Shown: positions 47,071 through 60,865 of the stretch, piece after piece
How positions within the stretch are numbered: position 1 is the stretch's first letter
How the letters are laid out: each line of letters starts with the position of its first letter
Position numbers and translations under genes: made by a program
From: Punica granatum
Taxonomy: Eukaryota > Streptophyta > Magnoliopsida > Myrtales > Lythraceae
NCBI RefSeq assembly: GCF_007655135.1
Contig: NC_045129.1
Location: forward strand, 39,433,122 to 39,497,121
DNA: 64,000 bases
Reading direction: 5' to 3'
Notes under the pieces: generated by a model
Told to the model about the DNA's origin: nothing
Database searches by the model: none
The model's input: the letters and a program-made list of their open reading frames with translations, nothing else

Positions 47071-49390
47071 ACAAATTGAACCCTATACGACCACAAGTGA
47101 CAATAAAATCCCATACATGTTTTAGACTTGGACTTCTTGAGATTGAATTTCTTCTTTCGGGGTGATGAGACTATGTTTAAGCCTTTGTATGATTAAATAT
47201 TCATCTACACTTAAATGTATTGATCGCAATTTCGAACCAATGAGCCGGCTGGACCACCCGTTAATCTTGAAGGGTCGAGCCTATGCTTGAGTTTCACGGC
47301 CCTATATTATTTTGGGCCGGGCCGGGCCGGGTCGACCCATTTTCCTAGCCCTACCTTTTATTAGCTATTATCTGTTATAACTGTATATATATGTGTGTGT
47401 GCGCGCGCTATGTAGTGATATGCAATCAGAACCCAAGATTTATAAGATATAAAAGATGCTTTTCTAATAAACTTTTGGGGGGTGTGTGTGTATGCAATTT
47501 AGTGCGAGCTAGCATTTGTAAAATGACAAGTTCTAATTCGAAGTTAGGTCATTATGTGCTAATTAATTGCACTCATGATTAGAGCTATTGATTCATATAG
47601 ACCACTCATTATTGATCACAACCACCACCACCACCATTGATCACCACTAAGAATAGCATTCCATGCCGGCGTGCACCACCTCCCACTCCAAATTCCCCTC
47701 AAAAAATGACAAACTTTAAATTACAACACGCGAATCCAACTTAATAATATATCAAAACTGAAAAGAATATACCGAGAAACGGAGATGACAAAGAGGAAAA
47801 AAGAAAAGAGAGATAGAAAAAATAATATATGTGAATTAATGAATTTTTTCTTTTATTTTTTATTAATATTTCGAGGTGTTTTCAACTGCTAATATATATT
47901 AAGATTAATACGAGTGTTCTCAGGCTTTTCCATGGTCGATCTTTTGATTGGCTCCTTGCTCAGGTACTTCACATCCCTTTCACATACGCATATCGTACTC
48001 CATTAACTACATATAAATTATATATGATAAGTATGTATTAGAAATGTGGGTCAAGCTTTATCATGTCGCCACCTTGTCTTCACTGTATATCTTAGTCGTA
48101 CATTGTATATTGATTATCACCAACATGACAGGCCGACCCTCATCAGTTCTATTTTGTTTTTAATATTTAATAAGACCCTATATTATATATATATATATGT
48201 ATGTATGTATATATAGCTTAGCTATACCATTTATAATTAGCAAGCGTCGCCTCCTCAAATTGAAGCTTACCAATTCTTTTAATTGGGTGAATTAATTGAA
48301 GCTTCCTAATTTTAAATTTGGACATTTGGGATGAATATTTTGGAGTCAAAAGATGCACGTGATTTAATTATATTTAGAGAGCTTCAGCGCTAGATGAGGG
48401 CAGGGCTCCACACCATCTTGTGTTCTCGCTAGCTAGCTAGGGTCATGCATGCATGTGGATGGGGCTAAATATATATCTCACCGCCCAATACTAGTGGATG
48501 GGGCAATTCATAAGTCCTCGATAAACATCTATCAATGGAGACGGTCTCTCATGTTCACATAGATATAAATATTAATTAATATATATGTTATATTTGTATC
48601 GCGAAATAGGACGAGTAAAATAAGAAACAAACTCGATACTATTGTATCCAGAATTGGCTCCTCACCGAAAAGCGATTAAGAAATGCAATGATATAATTAT
48701 ATGAACTTGGAGCTAAAATGTCTCGGTCCTTGATGGAAGATTGGTCCCGCATGCATTGTTTTGCTTTTATTTGTTTTAAAAGTATTAGCATACGGAGTCC
48801 TAAATTTAAGAGGTCTCCAATACGATACTTTGTCTGTTACATTATTTGTGTCATTTTATTTGTTATTAAAATTTCTATGTCATTGTATCATATCAAAGGA
48901 CCTCTTTTATAATAAAAAAAAAGAAGCATCCAACCTAATTTATGACCAAGAAAGTACTCTTAATAAAATTAATATGATAATCAAACATGTAGCTTTTAAA
49001 TTTTCTTCTTCTTTTTTTCATTTTTTTTCCTTTTACTAATGCGTATAACATCATAGTATAACGTCTGAAGAGGTGTAATATTTGCCTGCGTGAAGGAAAA
49101 AGAATTTGAAATTATCGCCAGTGTACATATATATATATATATATATATATCTATATATGTGTGTGTGTGTCCATATATATCGATCTCAGTTGTAGCATAA
49201 TAGTATATTATCCAAGAAGAAACGCCAAGATCGGGAACCCCGACAGGATGTACCATTAATAAAGGTTCATGTTAGGCCAGAGAGGAGAGATTATTTTGGA
49301 CCACTTGCATTGGGGGCCGGCGGCAGAGGCAAAGGGATCCTTCCCTTGACTGGTCGAAATCAAATGTCGATGCATGCTAGGAGCAGCATG

Positions 49391-49429
<39 letters not shown>

Positions 49430-50310
49430 CGACAAATTGAATTGAAGTTCCCTTACAAGGACGATGTCGAGCGATGGTGGCACCTAATTAAGGAAAATCT
49501 TTAGAGATTCTCTCCTTTTATCATCTATCATATCATCCCATCCCCACTCGCCGAAAGAAACAAGAGATGAATTAGCCCCACACCTCCACCCCTTGAGGTC
49601 GATCTTTCTGATCATTTAAATTTACTTATAGCAAAACACGCATATCCCACGTGCTGACACAAATTAATCTCAAACTCAATCTCAATCGGTTCAAAATCTA
49701 ATTTCCAATTGAATACTACTACAGTGCGCACCACAATTAGTTAATGAGATTGCTGAAAATGATATATATTAATTCTGTGTGGCTCCTGCATGCATGAACC
49801 AGATACCCAAGTTTTTTTTTTTTTGGGTCAAATGGAGGCATTTAGAAGAAAATGGAATCAAAAACCTCTTAATTTCAGATAGACGTCTTGTGTCACTGAA
49901 TCTCGAACCTTTTATCATATACCTGGGGTTAATTCCTAAAGTGAGTATTCTTGTACTCGATCGTTCTAGGGGCCCAGCAAGTGCCAAGCTGCAGCCGAGA
50001 ACAATAATACAGAGTCGAATGTTGTGTGGGGTAATAATATCTAAAGGATCAAATTTCCAGCATTCACCGAGAGGTGCCATAATATATATATACACATATA
50101 TATATGTGTGTGTGTGTATGATCCCTTTGTACAATTTATATATATATGGTTCACTTTTGAACTTTTTTGGTTTCTAAGAGGTTAATTATATTTACATATA
50201 TATGGATACGTACCCCATTGATAAACATATCTAATGTTATATATTTGACCGACAGAGATAATTGATTGAATGTTTGTTTTGTATATATATATATATATAT
50301 GATTGAAATA
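46599..50310. other. Long intergenic stretch, no gene seen
   Basis: About 3.7 kb. Holds (AT)n microsatellites near 47041-47066, 49126-49150 and 49397-49425, GT and GC/CG runs near 46738-46752 and 47390-47408, and CCGGGC-type repeats near 47318-47333. A short piece near 46880-46970 may be a SINE head. I find no coding region with support. Confidence 0.5.
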
Positions 50311-50500
50311 TTTATTTATTTTTTCGGTTATAAAGGAAATTCTAGACCTAATATAATGAAAGAGAAATTATAAAATAACTATTAAATGGACACGCATAGT
50401 TTCATTAGGTGTCGAACATGCGACCTCTACATAAAACAAATACGTATATGATATATTTACTCTGACATACATAAAATAACTCTGTGTTATGGTCAGCACT
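50311..50500 (-). mobile_element. SINE, family 2, minus copy
   Basis: On the minus strand it reads GGTCGCATGTTCGACACC (B-box-like), then CATTATATTAGGTCTAGAATT, TTTCCTTTATAACCG and an A-rich tail, the same order as the plus copy at 52994-53139. The 5' end is approximate. Confidence 0.6.
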
Positions 50501-50534
50501 AGGTATAATTAAACATCATATTTGTCTGTCATAC

Positions 50535-52106
50535 TCATACCTCTCTGGGGTCTACAAAAAGAGGTGCAGTTGGAGGTGTAGTCGTCAACTGATGGAGGTT
50601 GCCTCTCTCCTTACCCCTCATGGCCTTTATGCACCAAAGATCCTCCGGGCATGAGAGTAACTTCCAGTGGGGTATGTGAACCCTAATCCTGTCACCACTT
50701 CCAACCTCCGTGACGATAGCCTTGCAATCCTTGGACGATGATTTCGTAGCCATGTTGTGCACGAATCGGCACAAGTTCCTTACAAGCTTCCCCGACCGTG
50801 TCCCTTCGCTGTGAAGCCCATATATGAAGTAGAACCCGAACGGGCTGAAGAAATCGGGTATCGAAGGAACTTTAAAGCATGGGAGGAACCTGTCCATCAG
50901 TTTTGAACTCTTCGTGTAGATCATGCACGATAACGGCGCATTCCCTAGCCTTAGCTTGAACAGCTCCCCGCTATTCCACACACTCAGCATGGCCCAGTTA
51001 CTCGGGCCGTATCGACCATTATCACTAAAACCTGTGCTATTATTGATACTACTACTACTATTGCTATTATTATTGTAATTGTTATTATTACTATTACTCT
51101 TCCAGGGATCAGTCTTGTAGTACGCAACCCATGTCCCCAGGCTAAGCTTATTATTTAGTATTGTGTCGATGTCATGAGGGAAGAACTCGGCTGAGCCTAG
51201 ACATCTCTTGTACATTGGCACTGCATCCTCAGGCGTCAGCTTCTTGATCTCAATGCTGGAAGATATGCGAAGGCGCCGGAACTGGTTGACAGGGTTCACA
51301 AGGATCGAGGGGGAGCGAAACTGGGTATAACCGAGCCGGTCCACGAAGAGCTGGACAGAGGCCTCATTGTCCTTCTCCGTGGCCATGTAGGCATATTCCA
51401 CCCCGTTGGACACGAACCAGTCCTCGAGTGAGCAAACTAGACTAGAACCTATCCGTTTTCGTCGATAGGTCGGGGCAACTCGCAATCCGAGTACATAGCC
51501 CACCTTGGCCATATCCCTGGGGGAAATTTGGATGGTGACAACCTTTATGGAACCCTGAATGACTCCGACCAACTCGTTGTCCATCTCCGCCACCTAAACA
51601 ATAATGTAGTTATATTGAGATACGTACTTCCGTCATGATCAATAAATAGTCATAAATATATATGAACTCTTTTTTTTTCGGTTGAATATATATAAACTCT
51701 TTTACTTAGTACTTGGACGAGACAATCTAGAAAAGCTAGGGAAGGAATAACATCACCTATTGAGCAATCATCAAAAAGTAACGCGCGTGTATATATATAT
51801 ATATATATCAGAGCAAACAAAAAACAATAGCAGATATACATATACACATGTTATGTATATGCAAGGAAATAGAGATATATATATATATATATATGTATAT
51901 GGACGTACAAGCATCTCGTAAACTGGACTGTTGCGTATACGGCAAATTGGGTCTCCCAAAGTATCCGTGTAGAGGAAACCTCTCCCAGCTGGCCCTACCT
52001 CGCAACGTCTTACGAGATCTTCAACCCGAGCACAGTCTTTGTCCTCATCGTAACTTCGTATCACAACATGCTTGCTATTAATAACATTACCCTTATGGTC
52101 TTGCAT
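50535..52106 (-). CDS. HOOKLESS1-like N-acetyltransferase (GNAT)
   Basis: Two exons on the minus strand: 51909-52106 (198 nt) and 50535-51593, joined in phase 0 (donor GTACGT, acceptor TTTAG). 418 residues; HLS1 is about 400. I start at the ATG at 52104-52106 (MQDHKGNVINSKHVVIRSYD); the open frame continues upstream, but without another ATG. The GNAT fold spans about residues 12-165, with the acetyl-CoA loop RRKRIGSS at 110-117, EVGPAGRGFLYTDTLGDPICRIR near the start, and ATEKDNEASVQLFVDRLGY. The C-terminal half is HLS1-specific: FGFYFIYGLHSEG, PHWKLLSCPEDLWCIK, and the end PLFVDPREV. HLS1 controls apical hook formation and links ethylene, auxin and light in seedlings; substrate unsettled. 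Odd: an Asn/Ser-rich insert at about 232-252. No lesion seen. Confidence 0.93.
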
Positions 52107-52165
52107 TACGATTCGATCAGTATAAACTGAACCCGAATAAAATTGCACTTGCACCAAATATATAG

Positions 52166-52207
<42 letters not shown>

Positions 52208-52350
52208 CGGACGGATGATAGAAGAAAGGAAAAAGGGCAGGTGGCTGGCTTAGCTAATAATAATGTGAGGAGTGGGCACTTGGGTTTGGGAATACTTTGG
52301 GGGGGTTATGATTTATATATATACAGAGAGAGAGAGAGAGAGGTGGAATG
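52107..52350 (-). promoter_or_regulatory. Upstream region of the HLS1-like gene with GA/CT repeats
   Basis: A (GA)n run at about 52171-52203 and another at about 52326-52342 (CT on the gene strand) lie within 240 bp of the start codon. The first is within the likely leader. GAGA/CT repeats are frequent in plant leaders and bind BPC-type factors, but their role here is not shown. Confidence 0.4.
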
Positions 52351-52977
52351 TTCTCTTCCTTTGTCTTCTATCTATGAGTAATCGACATCAAACACCTTAA
52401 TAGGCTTTTTTAGCAATAATAATGGGACAAAAGGTTGTTAATGATGGAATTTGAGTGTGTGCATGTTTTGTCTCCTTTTGCTTTTTTGGCCCATATCGAT
52501 CGCATCATGTGATTTTCTTTTTTTTTGCTCGGGTATCGCATCATAATGAAATTAATCAATCATAATTTAGATTAGGTTACTGATCGAATGTATTTATTGA
52601 GATTATATTTGTGTAGAAATTAATTAATCCAACGTTAATATCACCTCAGCCTCAAGCCACGACTGCACCCCCGCTTATGTGTTTTGTTGGCCGACCCCTA
52701 TTCGTTTGCCCAATCACACATACTAATTATTTTATTTTTTTAGGTGGATATAACTTTTTTTTTTCCGTAGAACATACTAATTAATTCTAAAAAATAATAA
52801 TAACACATCTCCATTATCTTTATCGTTAATGTATTTATATATAGTCATAATCATAAAAGTAAAAGATCACTCCACCAAGAAAAGAAAAGTAAATGATCAC
52901 ATATTCAGCTCTATGTTCCAAAATGTAAAACTGGAAATTAATAATAATGTGTGCGTAGTCATGCATCTTATCTTATT
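52351..52977. other. Intergenic, no gene seen
   Basis: AT-rich sequence between the HLS1-like promoter and a SINE. No open frame of interest. Confidence 0.45.
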
Positions 52978-52993
52978 AACTAGTTAATATTGG

Positions 52994-53139
52994 TATAACG
53001 CAATGGCGCACGCCTTTACCTGTTGATTTGGAGGTCGCATGTTCAATGCCTAGTGAGGCTACCTATATCTCTTTATTAGTTATTTAGGATTTTTTTCATT
53101 ATATTAGGATTTGAATTTCCTTTATAACCAAAAAAAAAA
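52994..53139 (+). mobile_element. SINE, family 2, with 16-bp target duplication
   Basis: A poly(A)-tailed element with a B-box-like GGTCGCATGTTCAATGCC. It is flanked by AACTAGTTAATATTGG (52978-52993) and AACTAGTTAGCATTGG (53140-53155), 14 of 16 identical, as expected from LINE-driven target-primed insertion. The minus copy at 50311-50500 shares the body. The interior is about 146 bp and non-coding. Confidence 0.85.
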
Positions 53140-53155
53140 AACTAGTTAGCATTGG

Positions 53156-54511
53156 ATCGAAGTCTCGAGAATTAATCAAGGCATACGTCAGAGGAGCTAG
53201 CTCACACAGGAAATTGGTGAATATGGATCTGTATTCATGAGTTCAAGATAACGAAACAATATATACGTGTGGGAAAATTAATGGTTGAAGTCACATTAAT
53301 ATAGTCTGCACTCATAAGCACGTATTGGTGGCTTTATTTAACAATATCTCTTGTAATCAGAATCTGAGTTAGATTAAGTACTTCTAGCTAGATATTTTGT
53401 ACTTACAGGATCTAACCAGTTAAACAATCAATTAATATTAGATAATAAAAATAATCAATTTGATGAGTCCAGAGATCGATTCGATCATGAGGTGTGGCTG
53501 GATTACGTGTGCGCTCCACGTAGCTAGCTAAGCATGCATGGTGTCAGCATATATATGATTAGCAGAGCACTGGGACTTAATTTATTAACTGATTATTAGT
53601 TTATATATTTGATAATAGCTTTCATTCACGAGCTTTAATTTAGTTGTATTTAATAATCAGTTCTTAATTTTTTCGGTGTACTAATAATTAGTTCTTTAAT
53701 AGGAGAAGTCCTTTTTTTTTTCTAAATAAAATGGTGGGCAGTAGTGATAGCAACATTACCATCCATCGCTACGTAATGTTTGGGCTTTTGTATTCAACCG
53801 CGAATATATCAAACGAATTGAACCACCAGCGCAAACACTGATTCCATCAGCGTAGTACCACCAGATGCCTAATAGAGGTCATAGAAGCCGGAGATAATCA
53901 CAGACCCAAGCCAAAAAGCTCACTCCCAAGGAGAATTTGAACTCGAGACCTACGAGTTTTCAGATCACATTAGAATGAGTTTAAAATCACTAAGCCATCA
54001 CCTCTGATGGTGGAGAAGTTCCTTTCTAGGCACAACATATCATTATTATTATTACTTCACTTGTGTGTTTCAGTGGTCCCTCACTCCTTTTTGGACAAGT
54101 TAAAATTAGATTCGAAAGTGAAAGTGAACCTCCATTAGAGCCAAGCCATCACATTTGAGAAGATTAATTTATATTATAATTTTTTATACATTAATGAGTT
54201 AATCGACATTATTTATTAATTTTTTATGCTGCAAAATGAGTGTTAAGAGAGTATTTAAGAATTTTCTTTTATAACTCTAATGTAAGGGAGCCGATGTTTA
54301 TTAATTTTGATAAGAATATTTCCCCAAAAACAAAGGAAATAGAAAATGTAAGCTAAGAATCGAGTCCAGTTAAATATCGAGGGATAGGCGTGTCTTAATC
54401 CGATTAAGTAGTGCCAATTAATATGACGATGTGATTGTTATGTATATGCTTTGGGATAGTTGAATATTGCGAACCAAAGATTAATTAGCACGATATATAT
54501 ATCTATATATA
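53156..54511. other. Intergenic with a possible third SINE
   Basis: No gene. On the minus strand, about 53750-54010 reads GATGGCTTAGTGATTTTAAA (A-box-like), then GGTCTCGAGTTCAAATTCTC (B-box-like), which suggests another tRNA-type SINE. I found no second copy or clear duplication, so it is not called separately. Confidence 0.4.
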
Positions 54512-55267
54512 GGATTAATTGTACCGGTAATCCAAAAAGTTTTACGAATACTTCAAGTTGGTCCAAACTGTTTTTTTGGTAACTTGTTGGTACAAAAAAT
54601 TTTCAAAACCGTTTCAATGTAGTGCAATTCGTCAATTACCCCTAACGCCGTTAACATTTTGTTGATATGACGCGTCCTATGTGTCACTTTTGTTATGTGA
54701 AACTAATCATAATGCGCTACGTCATTTAAGATGACATAAAATTTGAAAAAATTCAATAAAAATACATAAAATAATAAAAAACTAAAAAAACATAAAATAA
54801 AAAAAATAAAAAAATAAAAAAATTTAAATTTTAAAACTTTTAAAAATAATTTTAAAATTTTAATTTTAAAATATTTTTAATTTTAAACTTTTAATTTTAA
54901 ATTATTTTTAATTTTAAATTAAAAATAATTTTTAAAAACTTTTACAAATAATAAAAAATAATTTTTTATTTTATTTTTCTATATTTTTAGTTTTTTCTGT
55001 ATTTTTTATTTTTTATGTATTTTTATTGGACTTTTTCAGATTTTATATCCTTTAAATGATGTGGTGCACTATGATTGGTTCCATATAACAAAAGTGATAC
55101 ATAGGACGCGCCACGTCAGCAAAATGTTAACGGCGTCAGGGGCAATTGGCGGAATGCATTACATTGAAACAGTTTTGAAACTTTTTGTACCAACATGTTA
55201 CCAAAAAAATATTTTGGACCAACCTGAAATATTCATAAAACTTTTTGGATCACCGGTGCAATTAACC
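54512..55267. mobile_element. Long-TIR fold-back DNA element
   Basis: The left arm from 54512 (ATTAATTGTACCGGTAATCC, then AAAAAGTTTTACGAATA) and the reverse complement of the right arm ending at 55267 (TTAATTGCACCGGTGATCC, then AAAAAGTTTTATGAATA) are similar over more than 200 bp, including GCCGTTAACATTTTG and ACGCGTCCTATGTGTCAC versus GCGCGTCCTATGTATCAC. The centre is TTTTAAAATT-type AT sequence. The flanks are CTATATATA and ATATATATA, 8 of 9 alike, consistent with a 9-bp Mutator-type duplication but low in information. No transposase. Confidence 0.8.
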
Positions 55268-58200
55268 ATATATATATAACTCAATAACCCACTAAGAATT
55301 ATCCTCTTATATGGACTTCAATTTAAATTACCCACACGCGTGGCCCTCTCTTTCTCTCTCTCTATATATACACTAGTAAATTTACACGTGTGTTGCACGT
55401 GAAGCCTTCTCTGATAAGATTAAAGTATATAATACTCCAACGAAAGAATATATAAGAAAACTCTTTTAAGAACAGAAATATATAAATTATAAGTAAATTA
55501 ATAGTATCTCCATTTGAATGGATTTGTGATCATTTCTAGTAAAAAATATGTTGTTACTCTAAATTATAAATAAATAAAATAAAATAAAATTTAATAGTAT
55601 TATGAGGGTTGATGACCCAGAAAAGGCAAAATTTTGGCATTTTTATTATTTCTAACACGAATTTTTTAATTGAAAAAAATTATAAATTATTAGTTTCATA
55701 TCACATCTAGCGTGTCATTTCTTTCCTGTCAACTTCAATGGATTTTTCTAATATGGCATTAACATTGTAGACATGGCACATGAAAATCTACCATGTGGAC
55801 CCATGGGTATTTAAATATTAAATTAGAAATAAAAATTATTAAAGGAAACTAATAATATTCACAAAAAAAATATTTCATTTAATTTTTGCAATAAAATAAA
55901 TAAATAATATTAAATTCAATGGAAACAAATATATGTATATACATTAATAATAGTATTTACATGAAAAAGTATATACAAAATTAACATACTAATGACAAGT
56001 CACTATATCTAAATATATGTATCATTTTTTGTACAATTTTATGAAATTATCCCATTATATTTTACTCTATTGAAGAAAAGTAAAACTAAAGGGAATAATA
56101 AAACTATAAAACTGTTCAAGTTTTAAACTCATATATTTTATCTCGCTTCTCCGTCAATTCACACGTGGACATCTTTCACTCTCCTTTTTTACTTATTTTT
56201 CTTCAACGCCCATTCTATCTTTATCTCAACCCAAGTTATTTTTCTTTTATTTCACTAAAAAAATTATTTTTTTCAATTTTCATCACATTTTTTATTTTTT
56301 AATAAAAGCACAACTATGAAGAATTACAAATGGTATACAATGATGAAAATACAGAAGCAACGTTTTAATTTTTTTTTTTCACACGGCGAGAAGCGTTGGC
56401 GCAAAATCTAGTATATAAATAATAAAAATTTGATAACTACGATTAAAATACTTGAAATAATTTAAAAAAAATGAAATTAATGCAATTTAAAAGAAATTTT
56501 TTTCATTTAATATATTTTTCTGACTTGATCTTTCATTTCAATAGAATATCCTAAATAAAAAAATAGAGAAATGAATTTAAATTTTTAATAAGTTTACAAA
56601 ATAATTAATAGAAATATTATTTTCACGAATAGTTTTGCAGTGACACCCATAACTAGAAAACTCAGAAAATCCGACCCAAATCAATCGAAATTTTTTGAAA
56701 ATTAAGGACCTTAAGGGTCGGGTTTAAGTTTTAAAGAAAGAACATTGCAAAGAAGTTGATCGCACCCGATTTTATGTATATATAAATTTATTTTAGTAAT
56801 TCATATTATATATTATAATTTATGCTTAACAAATAAAATAAAAACAAATAATACACTTTAAATCCCACCTAAGGTACAAGAGTGAATTTAAATTTAGTTG
56901 TAAAGTGATAAGTTGTATTGATAATTGATTTTAGATTTACATTAGAAGCAACTTATCTCTCCCTTTTTACACGCGTACGCTTGAAGAGCAAGAACGAAAA
57001 ATGTACTTAGAGCTTGTGAAGGAGAACATTGACAGCGTGGGGACTTTAAGCTTGTGCAACATTGTTAGCAAGTAGTGGCAGCATGCACTATAGCGGCAGT
57101 AGATAAAATGGTAGTCGATGTCTGTGAAAAAATAAGAATGGAGAGAAAAGAAGAAACATGATATAAGATAAAATTAAATTAAATAAAAAAGAAATTAATG
57201 ATATGATATCTTTTTTCTTTGAAACTCTTGTTTTTGTTCTTTCTTTTTTATTCTCCCAAAAGCATACTTTTGTATCCATAAAATATCATAATGTCTTCAA
57301 TAATTTTTTTATATAAATTTTTCAATCACAGGGGATATATCAGTAACTCATCCATCTATAAAATAATTTTTAAAAATTCTTAATATAAATTTTGGAAATC
57401 CATTTGTACAAATGTAAATAGAAAATAGGATAGAGGAATTATGAGCGTTGAATGGAGAAATTATTTCATATTTGATATGTTCGTTAGAGTGAATAATTAT
57501 GGGAAAGAACATGCTATGTAGTTTTTATAGTAAAAAAGTATGAAATGGTGCATTGAAATGGAAAAAGTCATGAGAAAGAATAAATATAAGTTTGTTTTTG
57601 AAATTTGAAAAAAAAATAAACGGATTATGGTCGAAGAAAGAGAATGCAAGAAATTTTGTTTAACGATTAACAAAGTCAAAGAATAAGAATAATTACAAGG
57701 ATAAGTAATTAAAAATTGAAAGAGAAAATAGAAAAATACAAATGTAAATAGGAAATGAGAGAGGGGAATCGTAAGCGTTGAATGGAGAAATTATTTCATA
57801 TTTTATTTGTTCGTCAAAGTGAATAATTATAAGAAAGAATATGTTAGGTACTTTTTATAATGAAGAAGTATGAAAATGTGCCTTGAAGTTGAAAGATCAT
57901 GAGAAAGAATACGTACAAGTTAATTTTTCTATTAAAACGAATGAGAGGATGCCATGCTATTGAAAATATGTGATGTTTAGTAGTATTCGTATTATTTGAA
58001 TAAATGGTAAAATAGTGATATTATTAATTTACCAAGTGCAAAAAAGAAAAAAAAAGTCGGAGAAACACTTTGTGAATGATCGTACTTTAGAAGAAATGTA
58101 CAAAATTTAACTCGGTTGAGACAATATATGGTAGAACATATGAGGCAATGAATGTTAAGAATGAGCGATGAATAAGGAGTTAAAAGTGTTTGAGAAAATG

Positions 58201-59019
58201 TTATACTAATAAAGCAGATCAAAAGTGTGGGACAAAAAGGTATGAAAAAAATGTAAAAATTTACAAAATATATGAATAATATTTGGAACAAAAATTTAGA
58301 AAAATAAATTTTTGAAAATAACCACGTGATTCATAGCGATGATACAAAAAATATATAAACTTGTTAGAACAAAAAACGTTGAAAACGAACATATGCTGCA
58401 ACGAAATTTTGAAACGATAAATTGTTTTGAAATAATAATATACCCGTGATGAAGAGTTAACATGGTTGAGAGAGATGCGAGGCAATAAAATGTCAAAAAT
58501 GAGTAATGAATAGAAAAAACCGGTTTATATATATAATGAAACAATGCGATCAAAAGTTACGAGCCGAAAATGTGTGAATAAAAGTCTTGAAGGTATAAGG
58601 ACATTTTTGAAATATTAAAAATTGGATAAAGATTTTATATATTGTATAGATATATATCTCACATATATAATTCTGATTTTAATTAAGTACTATTTTCTCG
58701 TTAATTAATCCTTATAAATCACTATCATCCTGAGAGCTTTTCACTTATTATTCAAAACGTAATCATTCTGATCCAATATTGATATCCAACAAGTTTTTGC
58801 AAAGAAAGTTGACATCTGTCAAGAGCCGCAATATATACATATACATGTTGTGGTTCTCATTCCATATTCTTTTATTAAATAAAAGAAAAAGTGAGTAATT
58901 AGGTGTCCTCGGATCAGATGCATTGTGGCCAAAAATCGGTGTAAGAGCAAAAGCACTCTCATAGAACGAAATCACCATGACAGATCTGCCAAGATAATTA
59001 TTATTGCTCATTAATTTAC

Positions 59020-59050
<31 letters not shown>

Positions 59051-60865
59051 TGTATTCACGATCGCGTTCATATACCATTTTGGATTTATATAATAGTCTT
59101 TCTTCTGATGTATATAATAATTGACAATCTTTGCCCATATATCCAATGGTATTTGCATTCCCAGCACGAACGAATTGACAGTCACTAGCTAGACTTCAAA
59201 AAGAAAGTATTATCGTGACGGACAATAATTTCTTTTTGGGCCATTGATAATTAATTAATTTATTTATTTAACCAACTTATATATTAATTAATTGTTAATA
59301 TATTTCCACCAAACCTTTTCACTTTTCACGTTCACTAATCATCAGTCTCCCATTATTACTGAGAAAAAGACACGTATATATATATATATATATATATCTC
59401 CATTATGTCATAGTGCTCCATCGACCAATCCCCAACTTCATACTTTCAAGATATAAGAGCCTAGCTCGGTAATTGCTTCACCAAAATTAACTAAAATCTG
59501 TATTAATATCTTTCATACTTATAATAACTATATATGTGTGTGTGTATGTGTTATTATTTATAAATTGGCCGCTTCTCGTAGGGTATATAGAAATCATATA
59601 TATTGGTACCAAAATTTCAAAAAAAAAATATATATATATATATATAAGGAAATGTTTTACCTTAGTAGTAATTTTCTCGTTATATTATGGTGATGATAAA
59701 TAAATAGTAATAAAGCATACATATCTTATATGTATCTTTACAAAAAGTTATTTATATGCGGGCCCCCGCATATCGATTTATATTGAATATGTTATATATA
59801 TATATATATTTGGGCGAGAGTGCTCCAAGATGAAGTGTGCATTCTTTCTTGTCGTGTCTCTGTCTTTCCTTGCATGCATTATGTTGTCTGCATGCTTTTC
59901 CACTTAGATTGATAATTCCTTGCATTCACGAAATGTGCCCATCAGTACATGTTATTTTAAGTATAGTAGTACCAGTATAATATGGATGGGATGGGACCAC
60001 AAACTTCTCGAATTGAAAGATATAAAATCCTAACCCAAGGTATAATTATTAAATCGCATTCTTAACGGTTTAGGAAGAGCTCAACTGGCTTTGTTGGAGT
60101 TCTTTGATTGGTTGATGATGTTCCGTGATTCTAATTTAGAGTACGTACAACATGATTTATCCCTCTATTTAACTGGCCACTTGACAGCACGTATTATGGT
60201 GTCATGAGCATCAATCGATCCCTTCCAAATTACTAGCTACAAAGTATAAATTTGACATATACTATACCCTATGCTTGCTAGCTGACATTTGGTAAGATTT
60301 GATATAACAAATTAGTGCATGAAATTGGATAAGGTACGAAGGACATAATTAATAAATTAACTAGAAAGTCATAAGTAATATATTACATTCTCTAATTTGC
60401 ATTGTTCCACCAGATGGACCGGTGCATCTAATGTAATGATTTAGGGGAGAAAGAGAGAATTAATCAGTTAATTTCATAAGTCATATTATAAATTTTAATT
60501 CGGCTAGATCGGTCCTAAAACTTCTATTCTATTGTACACCTTTTGTTCAAATCATTATGAAGTATTAACGGGTGATGAAATGGATACTAATGGCGTCAAC
60601 TTTTTCTTTAGCTTTTATTATAACGCCTAAGTGGAGTATATAGAAAAACCTGCAGAATACTTATAATTTGTCCAATAATTGATCGAGTTCTATGAGTTTG
60701 AGTTTGAGTTTGATTGAATGAATGCTAAAACATCTAGTCTGTTATACTTTTTTTTTTGTTTGGTCCAAAAACTTAGTGTTACCGGATGATGTAACTTATT
60801 GAAGTCAATTGATAATTTGACTACATTTATAGGATCACCACTGTCATCTTTTAATACATTAAAAC
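55268..60865. other. Long AT-rich intergenic stretch, no gene seen
   Basis: About 5.6 kb. Includes (AT)n tracts near 59021-59042, 59376-59397 and 59629-59645, and a pair of direct repeats at 57.4 and 57.7 kb (listed separately). Minus-strand open frames at 57-58.5 kb are Phe/Leu/Ile-rich readings of AT-rich DNA and not credible genes. Confidence 0.5.
57408..57925. repeat. Pair of diverged direct repeats, about 190 bp each
   Basis: 57408-57595 and 57738-57925 share ACAAATGTAAATAG, GCGTTGAATGGAGAAATTAT, GTGAATAATTAT, AAGTATGAAA and CATGAGAAAGAAT in the same order, with many substitutions. They are non-coding; origin unknown. Confidence 0.7.

Noticed and set aside
52107..52157. Longer N-terminus of the HLS1-like protein
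   Set aside because: The upstream open frame starts at TTG, with no ATG before 52106.
57000..58560. Minus-strand open frames rich in Phe, Leu and Ile
   Set aside because: They are translations of AT-rich DNA with no recognisable domain, start context or splice sites.
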